From JBFEYJ01 sp041562215 (GTDB lineage Bacteria > Pseudomonadota > Gammaproteobacteria > Thiohalomonadales > Thiohalomonadaceae), in assembly GCA_041562215.1 (NCBI GenBank), contig JBFEYJ010000012.1:1-30618 (forward strand): DNA of 30,618 bases, read 5' to 3'. Each line of letters starts with the position of its first letter. Positions within the stretch are counted from its first letter, which is position 1. The translations under genes and the position numbers were made by a program. The notes below the pieces were generated by a model. That model had not been told where the DNA came from. It saw nothing but the letters and a program-made list of their open reading frames with translations, and did no database searches. This document shows positions 18,778 to 27,383 of this stretch, one piece after another.

Positions 18778-18865
18778 AACATTATCCTCAGTTGACTCTC
18801 GCTCTCAAAATGCACTGCCGTCTGCCGGTTTCGCCGCAAACAGGCCACACACAGACTGTGTAGCA

Positions 18866-20002
18866 TCAGAGCTTGAGTTCCTCGAAGAATTTTTTTACCC
18901 CATCCAGCCAGGAATGATGGCGCGGACTGTGCTTATCACTCCCCTCCATCGAGGCATCAAACTCACGCAATAACTCCTTCTGCCTGCTGCTGAGATTTAC
19001 CGGGGTTTCCACCATGATCTTGCACAGCAAATCGCCTACCTGTGCACCACGCACCGATTTCACACCCTTGCCACGCAGACGGAACAGCTTGCCCGTCTGG
19101 CTCTCAGCCGGCACTTTCAATTTAACCCGGCCATTCAGGGTCGGTACATCCAGTTCACCGCCAAGTGCCGCCGTCGTGAAACTGATCGGCACTTCACAGA
19201 AGAGATCATTACCGTCACGCTTGAAGATTGCATGCTCACGCACATTGATCTGTACATAAAGATCTCCAGGCGGTCCGCCACTCTCACCCGCCTCGCCCTC
19301 GCCGGACAAGCGAATCCTGTCCCCAGTGTCGACACCGGCGGGCACCTTGACCGATAACGTCTTCTGCTTTTGTACCCGACCCTCCCCGTGGCAAGTATTG
19401 CATGGGTCGGAAATTATCTTGCCACTACCATGACAGCGGGGACAGGTCTGCTGCAGAGAGAAAAAGCCCTGTTGCATCCTTACCTGTCCATGGCCCTGAC
19501 AGGTCGGGCAAGTAGTCGGACTCGTGCCTTTTTTTGCCCCGCTGCCGCCACACTCCCCACAGGCCGTCAGGGTCGGCACGCGGATCTTGACGGTAGTTCC
19601 GGCTACAGCCTCTTCCAGACCGATCTCAAGGTTATAGCGCAGATCGGAACCGCGGTAAGCGCGCTGACCTCCGCCACGAGCCCCACCAAAAATGTCGCCG
19701 AACACATCGCCGAAGATGTCGCTGAAGTTGGAACCGCCACCGTATCCACCACCCGCCCCATAACCGCCACCCATGCCGGCAACGCCGTCATGGCCGAACT
19801 GGTCGTAGGCGGCTCGCTTTTGTGCATCGGACAGTACGTCGTAAGCCTCCTTGGCCTCCTTGAATTTGTCCTCGGCTTCCTTGTTGTCGGGGTTGCGGTC
19901 AGGATGGTGCTTCATCGCAAGCTTTTTGAAGGCCTTTTTGATCTCGGCCTCAGTGGCGTTGCGCTGGACCCCCAGCACTTCGTAATAATCGCGTTTACTC
20001 AT
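18866..20002 (-). CDS. dnaJ: Hsp40 co-chaperone DnaJ
   Basis: DnaJ delivers substrates to DnaK and stimulates its ATPase. The 378-residue protein has the J domain with HPD at 33-35, a glycine-rich G/F region (about 76-110), four zinc-binding repeats (CGECGGSG, CPTCQGHG, CPRCHGSG, CNTCHGEG, about 147-215) and the C-terminal substrate-binding domains. It follows dnaK by 96 bp, a gap that contains a strong hairpin. Confidence 0.97.
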   Translation of the reverse strand: MSKRDYYEVLGVQRNATEAEIKKAFKKLAMKHHPDRNPDNKEAEDKFKEAKEAYDVLSDAQKRAAYDQFGHDGVAGMGGGYGAGGGYGGGSNFSDIFGDVFGDIFGGARGGGQRAYRGSDLRYNLEIGLEEAVAGTTVKIRVPTLTACGECGGSGAKKGTSPTTCPTCQGHGQVRMQQGFFSLQQTCPRCHGSGKIISDPCNTCHGEGRVQKQKTLSVKVPAGVDTGDRIRLSGEGEAGESGGPPGDLYVQINVREHAIFKRDGNDLFCEVPISFTTAALGGELDVPTLNGRVKLKVPAESQTGKLFRLRGKGVKSVRGAQVGDLLCKIMVETPVNLSSRQKELLREFDASMEGSDKHSPRHHSWLDGVKKFFEELKL

Positions 20003-20042
20003 AAGAACCTAAGTTTCAAGTGACAAGTGACAAGCTGGAGAA

Positions 20043-20083
20043 AAGCCACAAGGGTCAAAGCCATAGCTCGACCCTTGTGGCTT
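20043..20083 (-). terminator. Strong hairpin between dnaK and dnaJ, attenuator-like
   Basis: AAGCCACAAGGGTC (20043-20056) and GACCCTTGTGGCTT (20070-20083) are perfectly complementary, giving a 14-bp stem with a 13-nt loop. Read on the minus strand the stem is followed by TTTTCTCC, like a weak rho-independent terminator. It starts about 16 nt after the dnaK stop, so it could reduce dnaJ relative to dnaK or mark an mRNA processing point. Short GTGACAA direct repeats flank it toward dnaJ. Confidence 0.7.
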
Positions 20084-20098
20084 GTTACTCATTGCTTG

Positions 20099-22033
20099 TT
20101 ACTTTTTGTTTTCGTCGACCTCTTCAAACTCGGCATCGACCACATCTTCATTCGCCTGTCCGCCGGTAGCCTGCTCAGCACCAGCAGCGCCGGCCTCTGC
20201 GCCTTCCTGCTGGCCCTGCTGGGCATAGAGCTTCTCAGCCATCTTACCGGAGGCATCCGTCAGCGCCTTGGTCTTGGCCTCAATGGTTTCCTTATCGTCG
20301 CCTTTCATCGCCTCTTCCAGTTCGGTGATGGCCTTTTCAATCCCTTCTTTCTCCGATGCCTCCAGCTTGTCTCCCAGCTCCTCCATCGATTTACGGGTGG
20401 CATGGATCATGGTGTCGGCCTGATTACGTGCCGTCACCAGCTCATGGAACTTCTTGTCATCGGCAGCATGGGCCTCGGCATCCTTAACCATCTTTTCGAC
20501 CTCTTCATCGGAAAGACCGGAGGAAGCCTTAATGACGATATTCTGCTCCTTGCCGGTGCCCTTGTCCTTGGCAGAGACGTTAAGGATACCGTTGGCATCG
20601 ATGTCGAAGGTCACTTCGATCTGCGGCACGCCGCGTGGCGCCGGTGGGATGTCAGCCAGGTCGAAGCGGCCCAGTGATTTATTGGCACTGGCCATCTCAC
20701 GCTCACCCTGCAGGACATGTACCGTCACAGCGGTCTGGTTGTCGTCGGCAGTAGAGAAGACCTGTGCCGCTTTGGTCGGAATGGTGGTGTTCTTGTCGAT
20801 GAGCTTGGTCATGACACCGCCCATGGTTTCGATACCGAGGGACAGCGGGGTCACGTCAAGCAGCAGAACATCCTTCACCTCGCCACCAAGCACGCCACCC
20901 TGAATGGCAGCACCAACGGCAACGGCCTCATCGGGGTTAACGTCCTTGCGAGGCTCCTTGCCAAAGAAACCCTGCACCTCTTCCTGCACCTTAGGCATGC
21001 GGGTCATACCACCAACCAGGATTACATCTTCTATATCGGAGGCAGACAGGCCGGCATCCTTTAGTGCAATTTTGCAAGGCTCGACAGTGCGCTTAATCAG
21101 CTCTTCGACCAGGGACTCAAGTTTGGCGCGGGTCACTTTGATATTCAGATGCTTTGGACCGGAGGCATCGGCAGTGATATAGGGCAGATTAACTTCGGTC
21201 TGCTGACTTGAAGAGAGCTCGATTTTTGCCTTCTCCGCCGCCTCTTTCAGGCGCTGCAGAGCCAGTGGATCATTGTGCAGATCAATGCCCTGTTCCTTCT
21301 TGAACTCACCGGCCAGGTAATCGATAAGGCGCAGATCGAAGTCCTCACCGCCGAGGAAGGTATCGCCGTTGGTGGAGAGCACCTCAAACTGGTGCTCACC
21401 ATCGATTTCATTGATTTCGATAATCGAGATATCAAAGGTACCGCCACCGAGGTCATAGACGGCGATCTTACGGTCACCGGTCTTCTTGTCCATACCAAAT
21501 GCCAATGCGGCGGCGGTCGGCTCATTGATGATGCGCTTAACGTCAAGACCGGCAATTCGGCCGGCATCCTTGGTCGCCTGACGCTGCGAGTCATTAAAAT
21601 AGGCTGGAACAGTGATCACAGCCTCGGTGACCGGCTCGCCAAGGTAGTCCTCGGCGGTCTTCTTCATCTTCTGCAGCACCTTGGCAGAGATCTCCGGCGG
21701 CGCCATACGGGTACCATGCGCCTCAACCCAGGCATCACCGTTCTCGGCCTTGATAATTTTGTAGGGCACCATGTGGATGTCCTTCTGTACCTCGGCATCC
21801 TCGAAACGGCGACCGATAAGACGCTTGATGGCGAACAGGGTGTTTTCCGGGTTGGTCACCGCCTGACGCTTGGCTGACTGGTCAACCAGTACTTCATCGT
21901 CTTTGGTATAGGCAATAATGGAAGGCGTGGTGCGGTCACCCTCGCTGTTCTCTATAACACGTGGTTTGCCGCCTTCCATGACCGCCACACAGGAGTTGGT
22001 GGTGCCCAAATCGATACCGATAATCTTACCCAT
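20099..22033 (-). CDS. dnaK: Hsp70 chaperone DnaK
   Basis: DnaK is the ATP-driven chaperone that folds and protects proteins. The 644-residue protein has IGIDLGTTNSCVAVMEGG at the N-terminus, the Hsp70 signatures VYDLGGGTFDISIIE and VILVGGMTRMPKVQ, the conserved linker/substrate-domain start VKDVLLLDVTPLSLGIETMGG, and a C-terminal tail ending EFEEVDENKK. GGGAGAG lies about 7 nt before the ATG. It follows grpE by 107 bp in the hrcA-grpE-dnaK-dnaJ order. Confidence 0.98.
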   Translation of the reverse strand: MGKIIGIDLGTTNSCVAVMEGGKPRVIENSEGDRTTPSIIAYTKDDEVLVDQSAKRQAVTNPENTLFAIKRLIGRRFEDAEVQKDIHMVPYKIIKAENGDAWVEAHGTRMAPPEISAKVLQKMKKTAEDYLGEPVTEAVITVPAYFNDSQRQATKDAGRIAGLDVKRIINEPTAAALAFGMDKKTGDRKIAVYDLGGGTFDISIIEINEIDGEHQFEVLSTNGDTFLGGEDFDLRLIDYLAGEFKKEQGIDLHNDPLALQRLKEAAEKAKIELSSSQQTEVNLPYITADASGPKHLNIKVTRAKLESLVEELIKRTVEPCKIALKDAGLSASDIEDVILVGGMTRMPKVQEEVQGFFGKEPRKDVNPDEAVAVGAAIQGGVLGGEVKDVLLLDVTPLSLGIETMGGVMTKLIDKNTTIPTKAAQVFSTADDNQTAVTVHVLQGEREMASANKSLGRFDLADIPPAPRGVPQIEVTFDIDANGILNVSAKDKGTGKEQNIVIKASSGLSDEEVEKMVKDAEAHAADDKKFHELVTARNQADTMIHATRKSMEELGDKLEASEKEGIEKAITELEEAMKGDDKETIEAKTKALTDASGKMAEKLYAQQGQQEGAEAGAAGAEQATGGQANEDVVDAEFEEVDENKK

Positions 22034-22140
22034 CGTTTTACTCTCCCAAATGCTTGTTTTGCCCTGCCTTGCAGGGAAAAGAAATATCTACGCAGTTAAT
22101 AAGGTCTTTGGTGACTAATTCAAGCCTTCAAAGCGAATCT

Positions 22141-22713
22141 TTAGCCCTTGCAAACAACAACCATGGCCGGGCGGATAAGGCGATCGTTGAGGAGGTAACC
22201 CTTCTGCATGACCGCGGTCACGGTATTCGGCTCATGCTCCTCCGATGCCTGCATTGTCATCGCCTGATGCAGTTCCGGATTAAAGGGCTCCCCCACCGGA
22301 TTGACCTCCGTCACCCCAAACTTTTCCATCGCATTGGCCAACATCTTCAGGGTTAACTCAGTACCCTCGCGCAACTTGGCGATATCGGCGTCTTCACCGC
22401 TGGCCGCCTCAAGGCCCATCTCCAGACTGTCTTTGACCGGCAACAGCTCCAGGGCAAACTTTTCCAACGCATATTTGTGGGCATTTTCCACGTCCCGCTC
22501 AGCTCGGCGTCGGCTGTTTTCCAGCTCCGCCTGCACCCGCAAGACGTGCTCCCAGTTTTCGGCCGCCTTGTTGCGCGCTTCCTCAAGCATCACCGCCAGT
22601 TCCTCAACAGTATTTTCTACCGCTGCCTGCTCAACTTCGACGGTTGCCTCAACCGGCTGTTCGACCACCGGTGACTCTGACCCGGTTTCAGGAGACTTTG
22701 TCTCTTTGCTCAT
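22141..22713 (-). CDS. grpE: Nucleotide exchange factor GrpE
   Basis: GrpE releases ADP from DnaK. The 190-residue protein has an acidic, Val/Glu-rich N-terminus, a long coiled-coil (about 45-90, with HVLRVQAELENSRRRAERDV) and a C-terminal beta domain with the family signature FNPELHQAMTMQ and VTAVMQKGYLLNDRLIRPAMVVVC. GGAG lies 9 nt upstream of the ATG. It follows hrcA by 236 bp. Confidence 0.96.
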   Translation of the reverse strand: MSKETKSPETGSESPVVEQPVEATVEVEQAAVENTVEELAVMLEEARNKAAENWEHVLRVQAELENSRRRAERDVENAHKYALEKFALELLPVKDSLEMGLEAASGEDADIAKLREGTELTLKMLANAMEKFGVTEVNPVGEPFNPELHQAMTMQASEEHEPNTVTAVMQKGYLLNDRLIRPAMVVVCKG

Positions 22714-22789
22714 TCACACTACTCCGTTCATCTATTTTCCATACATTTCGATCGGTGCTGTCGCCGTAATCGGCAACGACACCCCTGGT

Positions 22790-22930
22790 GGCAATAATTT
22801 TCACATTCGGTCGCCCCTGGGCCATTACTCTGTGTTGCGTTCCTGGGCACGGGCGCCTCTGCCATTGCCTGCAAAACGCACCTTGCATTGATGGCTCAGG
22901 GGTCTCCTCGGTGTAAACAAAATTATTGCC
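22790..22930. repeat. 12-bp inverted repeats bounding 141 bp in hrcA-grpE leader
   Basis: GGCAATAATTTT (22790-22801) and AAAATTATTGCC (22919-22930) are a perfect inverted pair separated by 117 nt. These AT-rich ends stand out in GC-richer surroundings. They could be ends of a miniature mobile element or form a long-range stem in the grpE leader RNA. No target-site duplication is obvious. Confidence 0.5.
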
Positions 22931-22935
22931 GTCAG

Positions 22936-22949
22936 CCCCCTTAAGGGGG
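22936..22949 (-). terminator. Short palindrome directly after hrcA stop
   Basis: CCCCCTTAAGGGGG is a perfect 14-bp palindrome that touches the hrcA TGA (22952-22950). It can form a five-G:C stem with a TTAA loop, but no T tract follows, so it may be a pause, an mRNA 3'-end stabiliser or a weak terminator. Confidence 0.4.
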
Positions 22950-23990
22950 TCACTTTATCTGGTTCAACGTCGCACCCAGCAGTTGGGCCGTCACATCAAC
23001 AAGTGGTATCACACGATCATAGGCCATACGCGTAGGGCCTATAACTCCCAGGACACCGATCACCTCGCCATCGACCTTATAAGGAGAGGCCACCACACTG
23101 CACTCGTCCAGCACTTCATAACCCGACTCTTCACCGATGAAGATCTGGACACCATCGGCATGCAACGACTGGTCCAGCAGCCTCAAAATATCGCGTTTTC
23201 GGTTAAAGGCATCGAACAGCTTACGCAGCTTGTCCAGATTTCCCATTTCCTCATAAGACATGAGGTTAGTCTGTCCGGCGAGGAGATAATCACCGTTTTG
23301 CTCTTCCTCCGTAAAGGCCTGCTGCGCCATCTGTATTGCATCGGCCATTAACTGGTTCATACTGCTGCGTGTATCGTCCATCTCATTTAGCAGAGTTTGG
23401 CGCACACGGCGCAGATCATGCCCGGCGCACAGCTGATTGAGATAATTGGCTATCTGCTGCAACTCAGCGGCGCTGTAATTGCGCTGCGTCTGGATAATCC
23501 TGTTCTGCACTTCGCGCTCATTGACCACCAGGATCACCAGTACCCGGTTGTGGGAGAGCGGCAAAAACTCCACTTGGCGCAGCGACACCTGCTCACGCCT
23601 GGGCAACATCACCACCCCGGCCATAGAGGTGACCTCAGAGAGATGGCGCGAGGCCGATGCCAACAGCTTATCCGGGTCTTCATTGCAGCCAATCTGCTGC
23701 TGCAGTGCCGAGATCACACTCTTGTTCAACGGCTTAATGGTAAGCAGGCTGTCGACAAACAACCGGTAGCCGCGGATAGTCGGGATGCGCCCGGCCGAGG
23801 TATGGGGCGCATGAATGAAGCCGAGTTCCTCCAGATCAGCCATCACATTGCGGATCGTGGCCGGGCTTATCTCCATGGTGGATTCCCTGGAGAGAGTGCG
23901 AGACCCCACCGGCTGCCCATCCCGGATATACCGCTCAACCAGATTCTTCAACAGCAACTGGGCACGTTCATTCAATTCGGTGGCGGACAT
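22950..23990 (-). CDS. hrcA: Heat-inducible transcription repressor HrcA
   Basis: HrcA represses chaperone genes by binding CIRCE operators; its folding depends on GroEL. The 346-residue protein has the N-terminal winged-helix region (LNERAQLLLKNLVERYIRDG, QPVGSRTLSRES, ISPATIRNVMADLEELGFI, HTSAGRIPTIRGYRLFVD) and the C-terminal GAF-like domain ending VIGVLGVIGPTRMAYDRVIP. A perfect CIRCE element lies 29 bp upstream of its ATG, so it is probably self-regulated and controls the grpE-dnaK-dnaJ genes downstream if they share its transcript. Confidence 0.97.
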   Translation of the reverse strand: MSATELNERAQLLLKNLVERYIRDGQPVGSRTLSRESTMEISPATIRNVMADLEELGFIHAPHTSAGRIPTIRGYRLFVDSLLTIKPLNKSVISALQQQIGCNEDPDKLLASASRHLSEVTSMAGVVMLPRREQVSLRQVEFLPLSHNRVLVILVVNEREVQNRIIQTQRNYSAAELQQIANYLNQLCAGHDLRRVRQTLLNEMDDTRSSMNQLMADAIQMAQQAFTEEEQNGDYLLAGQTNLMSYEEMGNLDKLRKLFDAFNRKRDILRLLDQSLHADGVQIFIGEESGYEVLDECSVVASPYKVDGEVIGVLGVIGPTRMAYDRVIPLVDVTAQLLGATLNQIK

Positions 23991-24018
23991 AGACCTCAGT
24001 TCCCCAAATGCTCACTTA

Positions 24019-24045
24019 TTAGCACTCACCCAAATCGAGTGCTAA
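24019..24045 (-). promoter_or_regulatory. CIRCE operator (HrcA binding site)
   Basis: TTAGCACTC (24019-24027), a 9-nt spacer, and GAGTGCTAA (24037-24045) match the published CIRCE consensus exactly. It overlaps the expected transcription start of hrcA, an ideal place for repression. Confidence 0.97.
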
Positions 24046-24050
24046 TAAGA

Positions 24051-24078
24051 ATTATCCATGTAACAGCTTATCTGTCAA
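24051..24078 (-). promoter_or_regulatory. Sigma-70 promoter of hrcA
   Basis: On the minus strand TTGACA (24078-24073, perfect -35) is followed after 16 nt by GATAAT (24056-24051, five of six). The CIRCE operator begins 5 bp downstream of the -10 box. It is the strongest housekeeping-type promoter seen in the window. Confidence 0.8.
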
Positions 24079-24140
24079 GCCGTGAGATGCTTGGCGGAAC
24101 GCCCCTAACGTGTTAAGTTTCGGGAAGTTTTGGAGGGGCC

Positions 24141-25013
24141 ATGGCTGACAGTTTCAAGCGAATAGGCATTATAGGAAAGTATGCTGACAACACTGTCGGT
24201 GAGACCCTGCGTGTCCTCTGCGACTACCTCCAGACCCGGGATGTTGAACTCCTGCTCGACGATGCCACCGCCGATTTCTGGCCTGATCACGGCGCTCTTG
24301 AGATCGCCAGCCGCGACCAGCTCGGGCGCCGCTGTGACCTAATCATCGTCGTCGGCGGCGATGGCACCTTTCTCAACGCCGCGCGCAGCCTGGCCACCCA
24401 CAATCCCGCCCTGTTGGGCCTGAACCTCGGGCGGCTCGGCTTTCTGACCGATATATCCCCGGACCAGATGGTTGAACGACTCGACGAAATCCTCAGTGGT
24501 CGGTACTTAGAGGAAGAACGCTTTTTGCTGCACTGCCGCATCATCCGCGATGGTGAGCTCATCAGTGAAAGCGATGCCTTTAATGACGTGGTGGTGCACA
24601 AATGGGACGTTGCGCGCATGATCGAGGTGGACACCTATGTTAACGGCACCTTTGTCAACACCTTGCGCTCGGACGGCCTGATTGTCTCCACCCCGACCGG
24701 TTCAACGGCCTATGCCCTTTCCGGCGGTGGCCCAATACTGCAACCTTGCCTGAATGCCGTGATTATGGTTCCAATCTGCCCGCACACGATGAGTAATCGC
24801 CCAATTGTAGTGGACGCCGATACGGTGATCGAGATCGTGGTCAAGGGCCAGGATCAGTCCCACGCTCAGGTCAGCTGTGATGGCCAAATCAACCTCGGAC
24901 TGGTAGCGGGCGATCGCATCCAAATCCGCAAAAAAGAACACACCGTGCGCCTTATCCATCCGGATGAGCACGACCATTTCCAAATCCTGCGTGCCAAGCT
25001 TAACTGGGGATAG
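24141..25013 (+). CDS. nadK: NAD kinase
   Basis: NadK phosphorylates NAD to NADP with ATP or polyphosphate. The 290-residue protein has the catalytic GGDGT motif (72-76, in VVGGDGTFLNAAR), NLGRLGFLTDI, and the conserved STPTGSTAYALSGGGPIL block followed by PICPHTMSNRPIVV. GGAGGGG lies just upstream of the ATG. It is divergent from hrcA and 6 bp upstream of recN, the standard nadK-recN pair. Confidence 0.97.
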   Translation: MADSFKRIGIIGKYADNTVGETLRVLCDYLQTRDVELLLDDATADFWPDHGALEIASRDQLGRRCDLIIVVGGDGTFLNAARSLATHNPALLGLNLGRLGFLTDISPDQMVERLDEILSGRYLEEERFLLHCRIIRDGELISESDAFNDVVVHKWDVARMIEVDTYVNGTFVNTLRSDGLIVSTPTGSTAYALSGGGPILQPCLNAVIMVPICPHTMSNRPIVVDADTVIEIVVKGQDQSHAQVSCDGQINLGLVAGDRIQIRKKEHTVRLIHPDEHDHFQILRAKLNWG

Positions 25014-25019
25014 ACCCAA

Positions 25020-26714
25020 ATGTTGAAACACCTGCATATCCGCAATTTCGCCTTGGTGGAGTCGCTGGAACTCGACTTCGAGCCCGGCATGAGCGTACTC
25101 AGCGGCGAGACCGGGGCGGGCAAATCAATCCTGCTCGACGCTCTCGGACTGACCCTGGGGGACCGTGCCGACAGTGCCGTTATCCGCCACGGCGAAGAAC
25201 GTGCCGAGATCAGTGCCACCTACCAACTCCAGGGGCTGCCCGAGGTGAAGGCCTGGCTCGCCGAACGCGAGCTGGAGATGGACGATGAGTGCATCCTGCG
25301 CCGCATCGTGGGCGCCGATGGCCGCTCCAGGGCTTTTATCAATGGACAGCCCGCCCCGCTGCAGTCACTGCGGGAGCTGGGCGAACAACTGGTCGATATC
25401 CACGGCCAGCACGCCCACCAGTCCCTGCTCAAACGCGATGTTCAGCGCCGGATGCTCGACAGCTTCGCCGGTCAGATCGAACTGGCCAGGGAAACCGCCT
25501 CAGCCTGTCGCGCGTGGCAGCACCTGAACGAGGAATACGAACGACTGAACCGGGCAGGCACCGAGCGCGAAGCTCGCCTTGAACTGCTGCGCTACCAGGT
25601 TCAGGAGCTGGAGTCGCTCAAGCTCGGCCCCAATGAGCTGGCAGAGCTGGACGAGGAGCATACCCGCCTGGCCAACGCCAACCGACTGCTGGAAGGCGCA
25701 CAAGGCGCTGTCACTCGCCTCTATGAAGGCGACGAGCAAAACATCAGCACCCTGCTCGAACAGACCCTGAGCGAGCTGCAAGAGCTGCAAAGCTTTGATA
25801 ACAGCCTGTCATCCGCCTGTGAGATGCTGGAAGGGGCCGCCATCCAGGCCAGGGAGGCGGCCACGGAACTGCGCCACTATGTGGAACGGATGGAGCTTGA
25901 TCCCGAGCGTCTCGCCTGGGTCGAGCAACGCCTTACCGATATCCACGACCTGGCCCGGAAGCATCGCATCGCCCCAGAGGGGCTCGAGCCATTGCACCAA
26001 GAGCTGCAACAGGAGCTCGACGAACTCGATCAGGCCGGCAGTCGGCTCGATGGGATGCAAGAGGAGATCGACCGAACTCTCGCCCACTATCAGGATCTCG
26101 CGAAGAAACTAAGCGACGGGCGCAGCAAGGCGGCAACAAAACTCGCCACGCTGGTCAGTGACAACATGCAGGAACTGGGTATGGGTGGCGGACGTTTTGA
26201 TATTGTCCTCATTCCCACCGCAAACACACCCAGCCCCCATGGGTTAGAGGGCGTCGAGCTGCAGGTCAGCGCCAATCCAGGCCAGCCGCTTCGTCCCCTG
26301 AACAAGGTAGCCTCCGGCGGCGAGCTCTCTCGCATCAGTTTGGCGATCCAGGTCATTACCGCCTCCCAGGAAGGGATCCCGACACTGATCTTCGACGAGG
26401 TGGATGTGGGGGTCGGCGGCGGTGTCGCTGAGATGGTCGGTAAGCAACTACGCGTCCTGGGGGAAAACCGCCAGGTGCTCTGCGTTACCCATCAGCCGCA
26501 GGTCGCAGCGCAGGGCCACCACCATTTCCAGATCAGCAAAAGCAGCCAGGGCAAAGTCACCCGGACCGAGGTGGCAGCCATCGAAGGCGAAGATCGTGTG
26601 GCTGAGATCGCGCGTATGTCCGGCGGGGTTACAGTGACCGAGCAGACCCTCGGTCATGCCCGGGAACTCATCAGCCAGGCGCAGCAGAAAAACAAACAGC
26701 AAAAGGCCGGCTAA
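25020..26714 (+). CDS. recN: DNA repair ATPase RecN
   Basis: RecN is an SMC-like ATPase that acts in double-strand-break repair. The 564-residue protein has Walker A GETGAGKS (29-36), a central coiled-coil region rich in Glu, Leu and Gln, the ABC signature SGGELSRISLAIQV and Walker B TLIFDEVDVGVGG (about 455-467), then the CVTHQPQVAAQGH switch. The ATG lies 6 bp after nadK with little ribosome-binding sequence, suggesting coupling. No LexA box was identified upstream. Confidence 0.97.
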   Translation: MLKHLHIRNFALVESLELDFEPGMSVLSGETGAGKSILLDALGLTLGDRADSAVIRHGEERAEISATYQLQGLPEVKAWLAERELEMDDECILRRIVGADGRSRAFINGQPAPLQSLRELGEQLVDIHGQHAHQSLLKRDVQRRMLDSFAGQIELARETASACRAWQHLNEEYERLNRAGTEREARLELLRYQVQELESLKLGPNELAELDEEHTRLANANRLLEGAQGAVTRLYEGDEQNISTLLEQTLSELQELQSFDNSLSSACEMLEGAAIQAREAATELRHYVERMELDPERLAWVEQRLTDIHDLARKHRIAPEGLEPLHQELQQELDELDQAGSRLDGMQEEIDRTLAHYQDLAKKLSDGRSKAATKLATLVSDNMQELGMGGGRFDIVLIPTANTPSPHGLEGVELQVSANPGQPLRPLNKVASGGELSRISLAIQVITASQEGIPTLIFDEVDVGVGGGVAEMVGKQLRVLGENRQVLCVTHQPQVAAQGHHHFQISKSSQGKVTRTEVAAIEGEDRVAEIARMSGGVTVTEQTLGHARELISQAQQKNKQQKAG

Positions 26715-26783
26715 CCAGACTCGAACCGCTTCGCATTCCCCCTCCCCCAGAGGGCAACACTGATTAAGCCATTTGCGCATTCG

Positions 26784-26835
26784 GTAGGAGCCCAGTCCCC
26801 TGGGCGAATATTCGCCGAGAGGACTCGGCTCCTAC
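26784..26835. repeat. REP-like palindrome between convergent recN and fur, copy 2
   Basis: Arms 26784-26808 and 26811-26835 are 25 nt each and pair with three mismatches around a TA centre; the ends are GTAGGAGCC and GGCTCCTAC. The core CTGGGCGAATA (26800-26810) is shared with the degraded copy at 12661-12736. The form resembles the REP sequences of Pseudomonas and relatives. Its position between two gene ends suggests transcript-end protection or bidirectional termination. Confidence 0.8.
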
Positions 26836-26876
26836 AGTTTTTAGCGTTTTCGTGTCGGGCCGCGGCTTATGCCAAT

Positions 26877-27308
26877 TTATCGCTTATTCGATTTCTCTTT
26901 TTTCTGGCACTCGGGACAGACCCCCTGGATCGTCAGGCTGTGGTCGGTCATGCTGTAGCCATACTTTTTGGCGATATCGCGCTGCCGCTGCTCGATGGTC
27001 TCATCAATGAACTCATCCACCCTGCCGCACTTGATGCAGAGAATATGATCATGGTGGCGCCCCTCGTTCAACTCGAAGACCGAATGACCGCCCTCGAAAT
27101 TGTGCCGGAACACCAGCCCGGCCGATTCAAACTGGGTTAACACCCGGTAGACAGTGGCAAGCCCGACATCCTCGCCGGATTCCAGCAACGCCTTATAAAC
27201 ATCCTCGGCACTGAGGTGGCGCATCTCGGCATGTTCCAGAATGTCGAGGATCTTGATCCGCGGCAGGGTGGCCTTTAAGCCGGCTTTTTTCAGTTCCTGA
27301 TTCATCAT
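26877..27308 (-). CDS. fur: Ferric uptake regulator Fur
   Basis: Fur is the iron-dependent repressor of iron uptake genes. The 143-residue protein starts MMNQELKKAGLKATLPRIKI, has the winged-helix domain with VGLATVYRVLTQFESAGLV, metal ligands in HHDH (85-88), and two structural zinc pairs C91-x2-C94 and C131-x2-C134. The frame is open upstream to 27482, but family homology begins here; the second ATG at 27305 is equally possible. It is divergent from bamE, as in many gammaproteobacteria. No clear Fur box was seen in the 75-bp intergenic region. Confidence 0.96.
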   Translation of the reverse strand: MMNQELKKAGLKATLPRIKILDILEHAEMRHLSAEDVYKALLESGEDVGLATVYRVLTQFESAGLVFRHNFEGGHSVFELNEGRHHDHILCIKCGRVDEFIDETIEQRQRDIAKKYGYSMTDHSLTIQGVCPECQKKEKSNKR

Positions 27309-27383
27309 TTTTTCAACGTTCTGTTCGCAGCGCCTGTCACCATGCGGTATCATGCGCGCATTGACTGTTTGCGTGGAAATACA

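Noticed and set aside
22688..22888. 66-residue minus-strand frame in the hrcA-grpE leader
   Set aside because: Overlaps the grpE start in another frame, contains the inverted-repeat end, and has no protein-like pattern.
22714..22949. Sigma-32 promoter for grpE
   Set aside because: No CTTGAA-type -35 with CCCAT-type -10 at correct spacing was found on the minus strand.
27309..27383. Fur box or promoter pair between fur and bamE
   Set aside because: TTGACT at 27361 has no -10 box at a usable distance, and no 19-bp Fur-box-like palindrome is visible.
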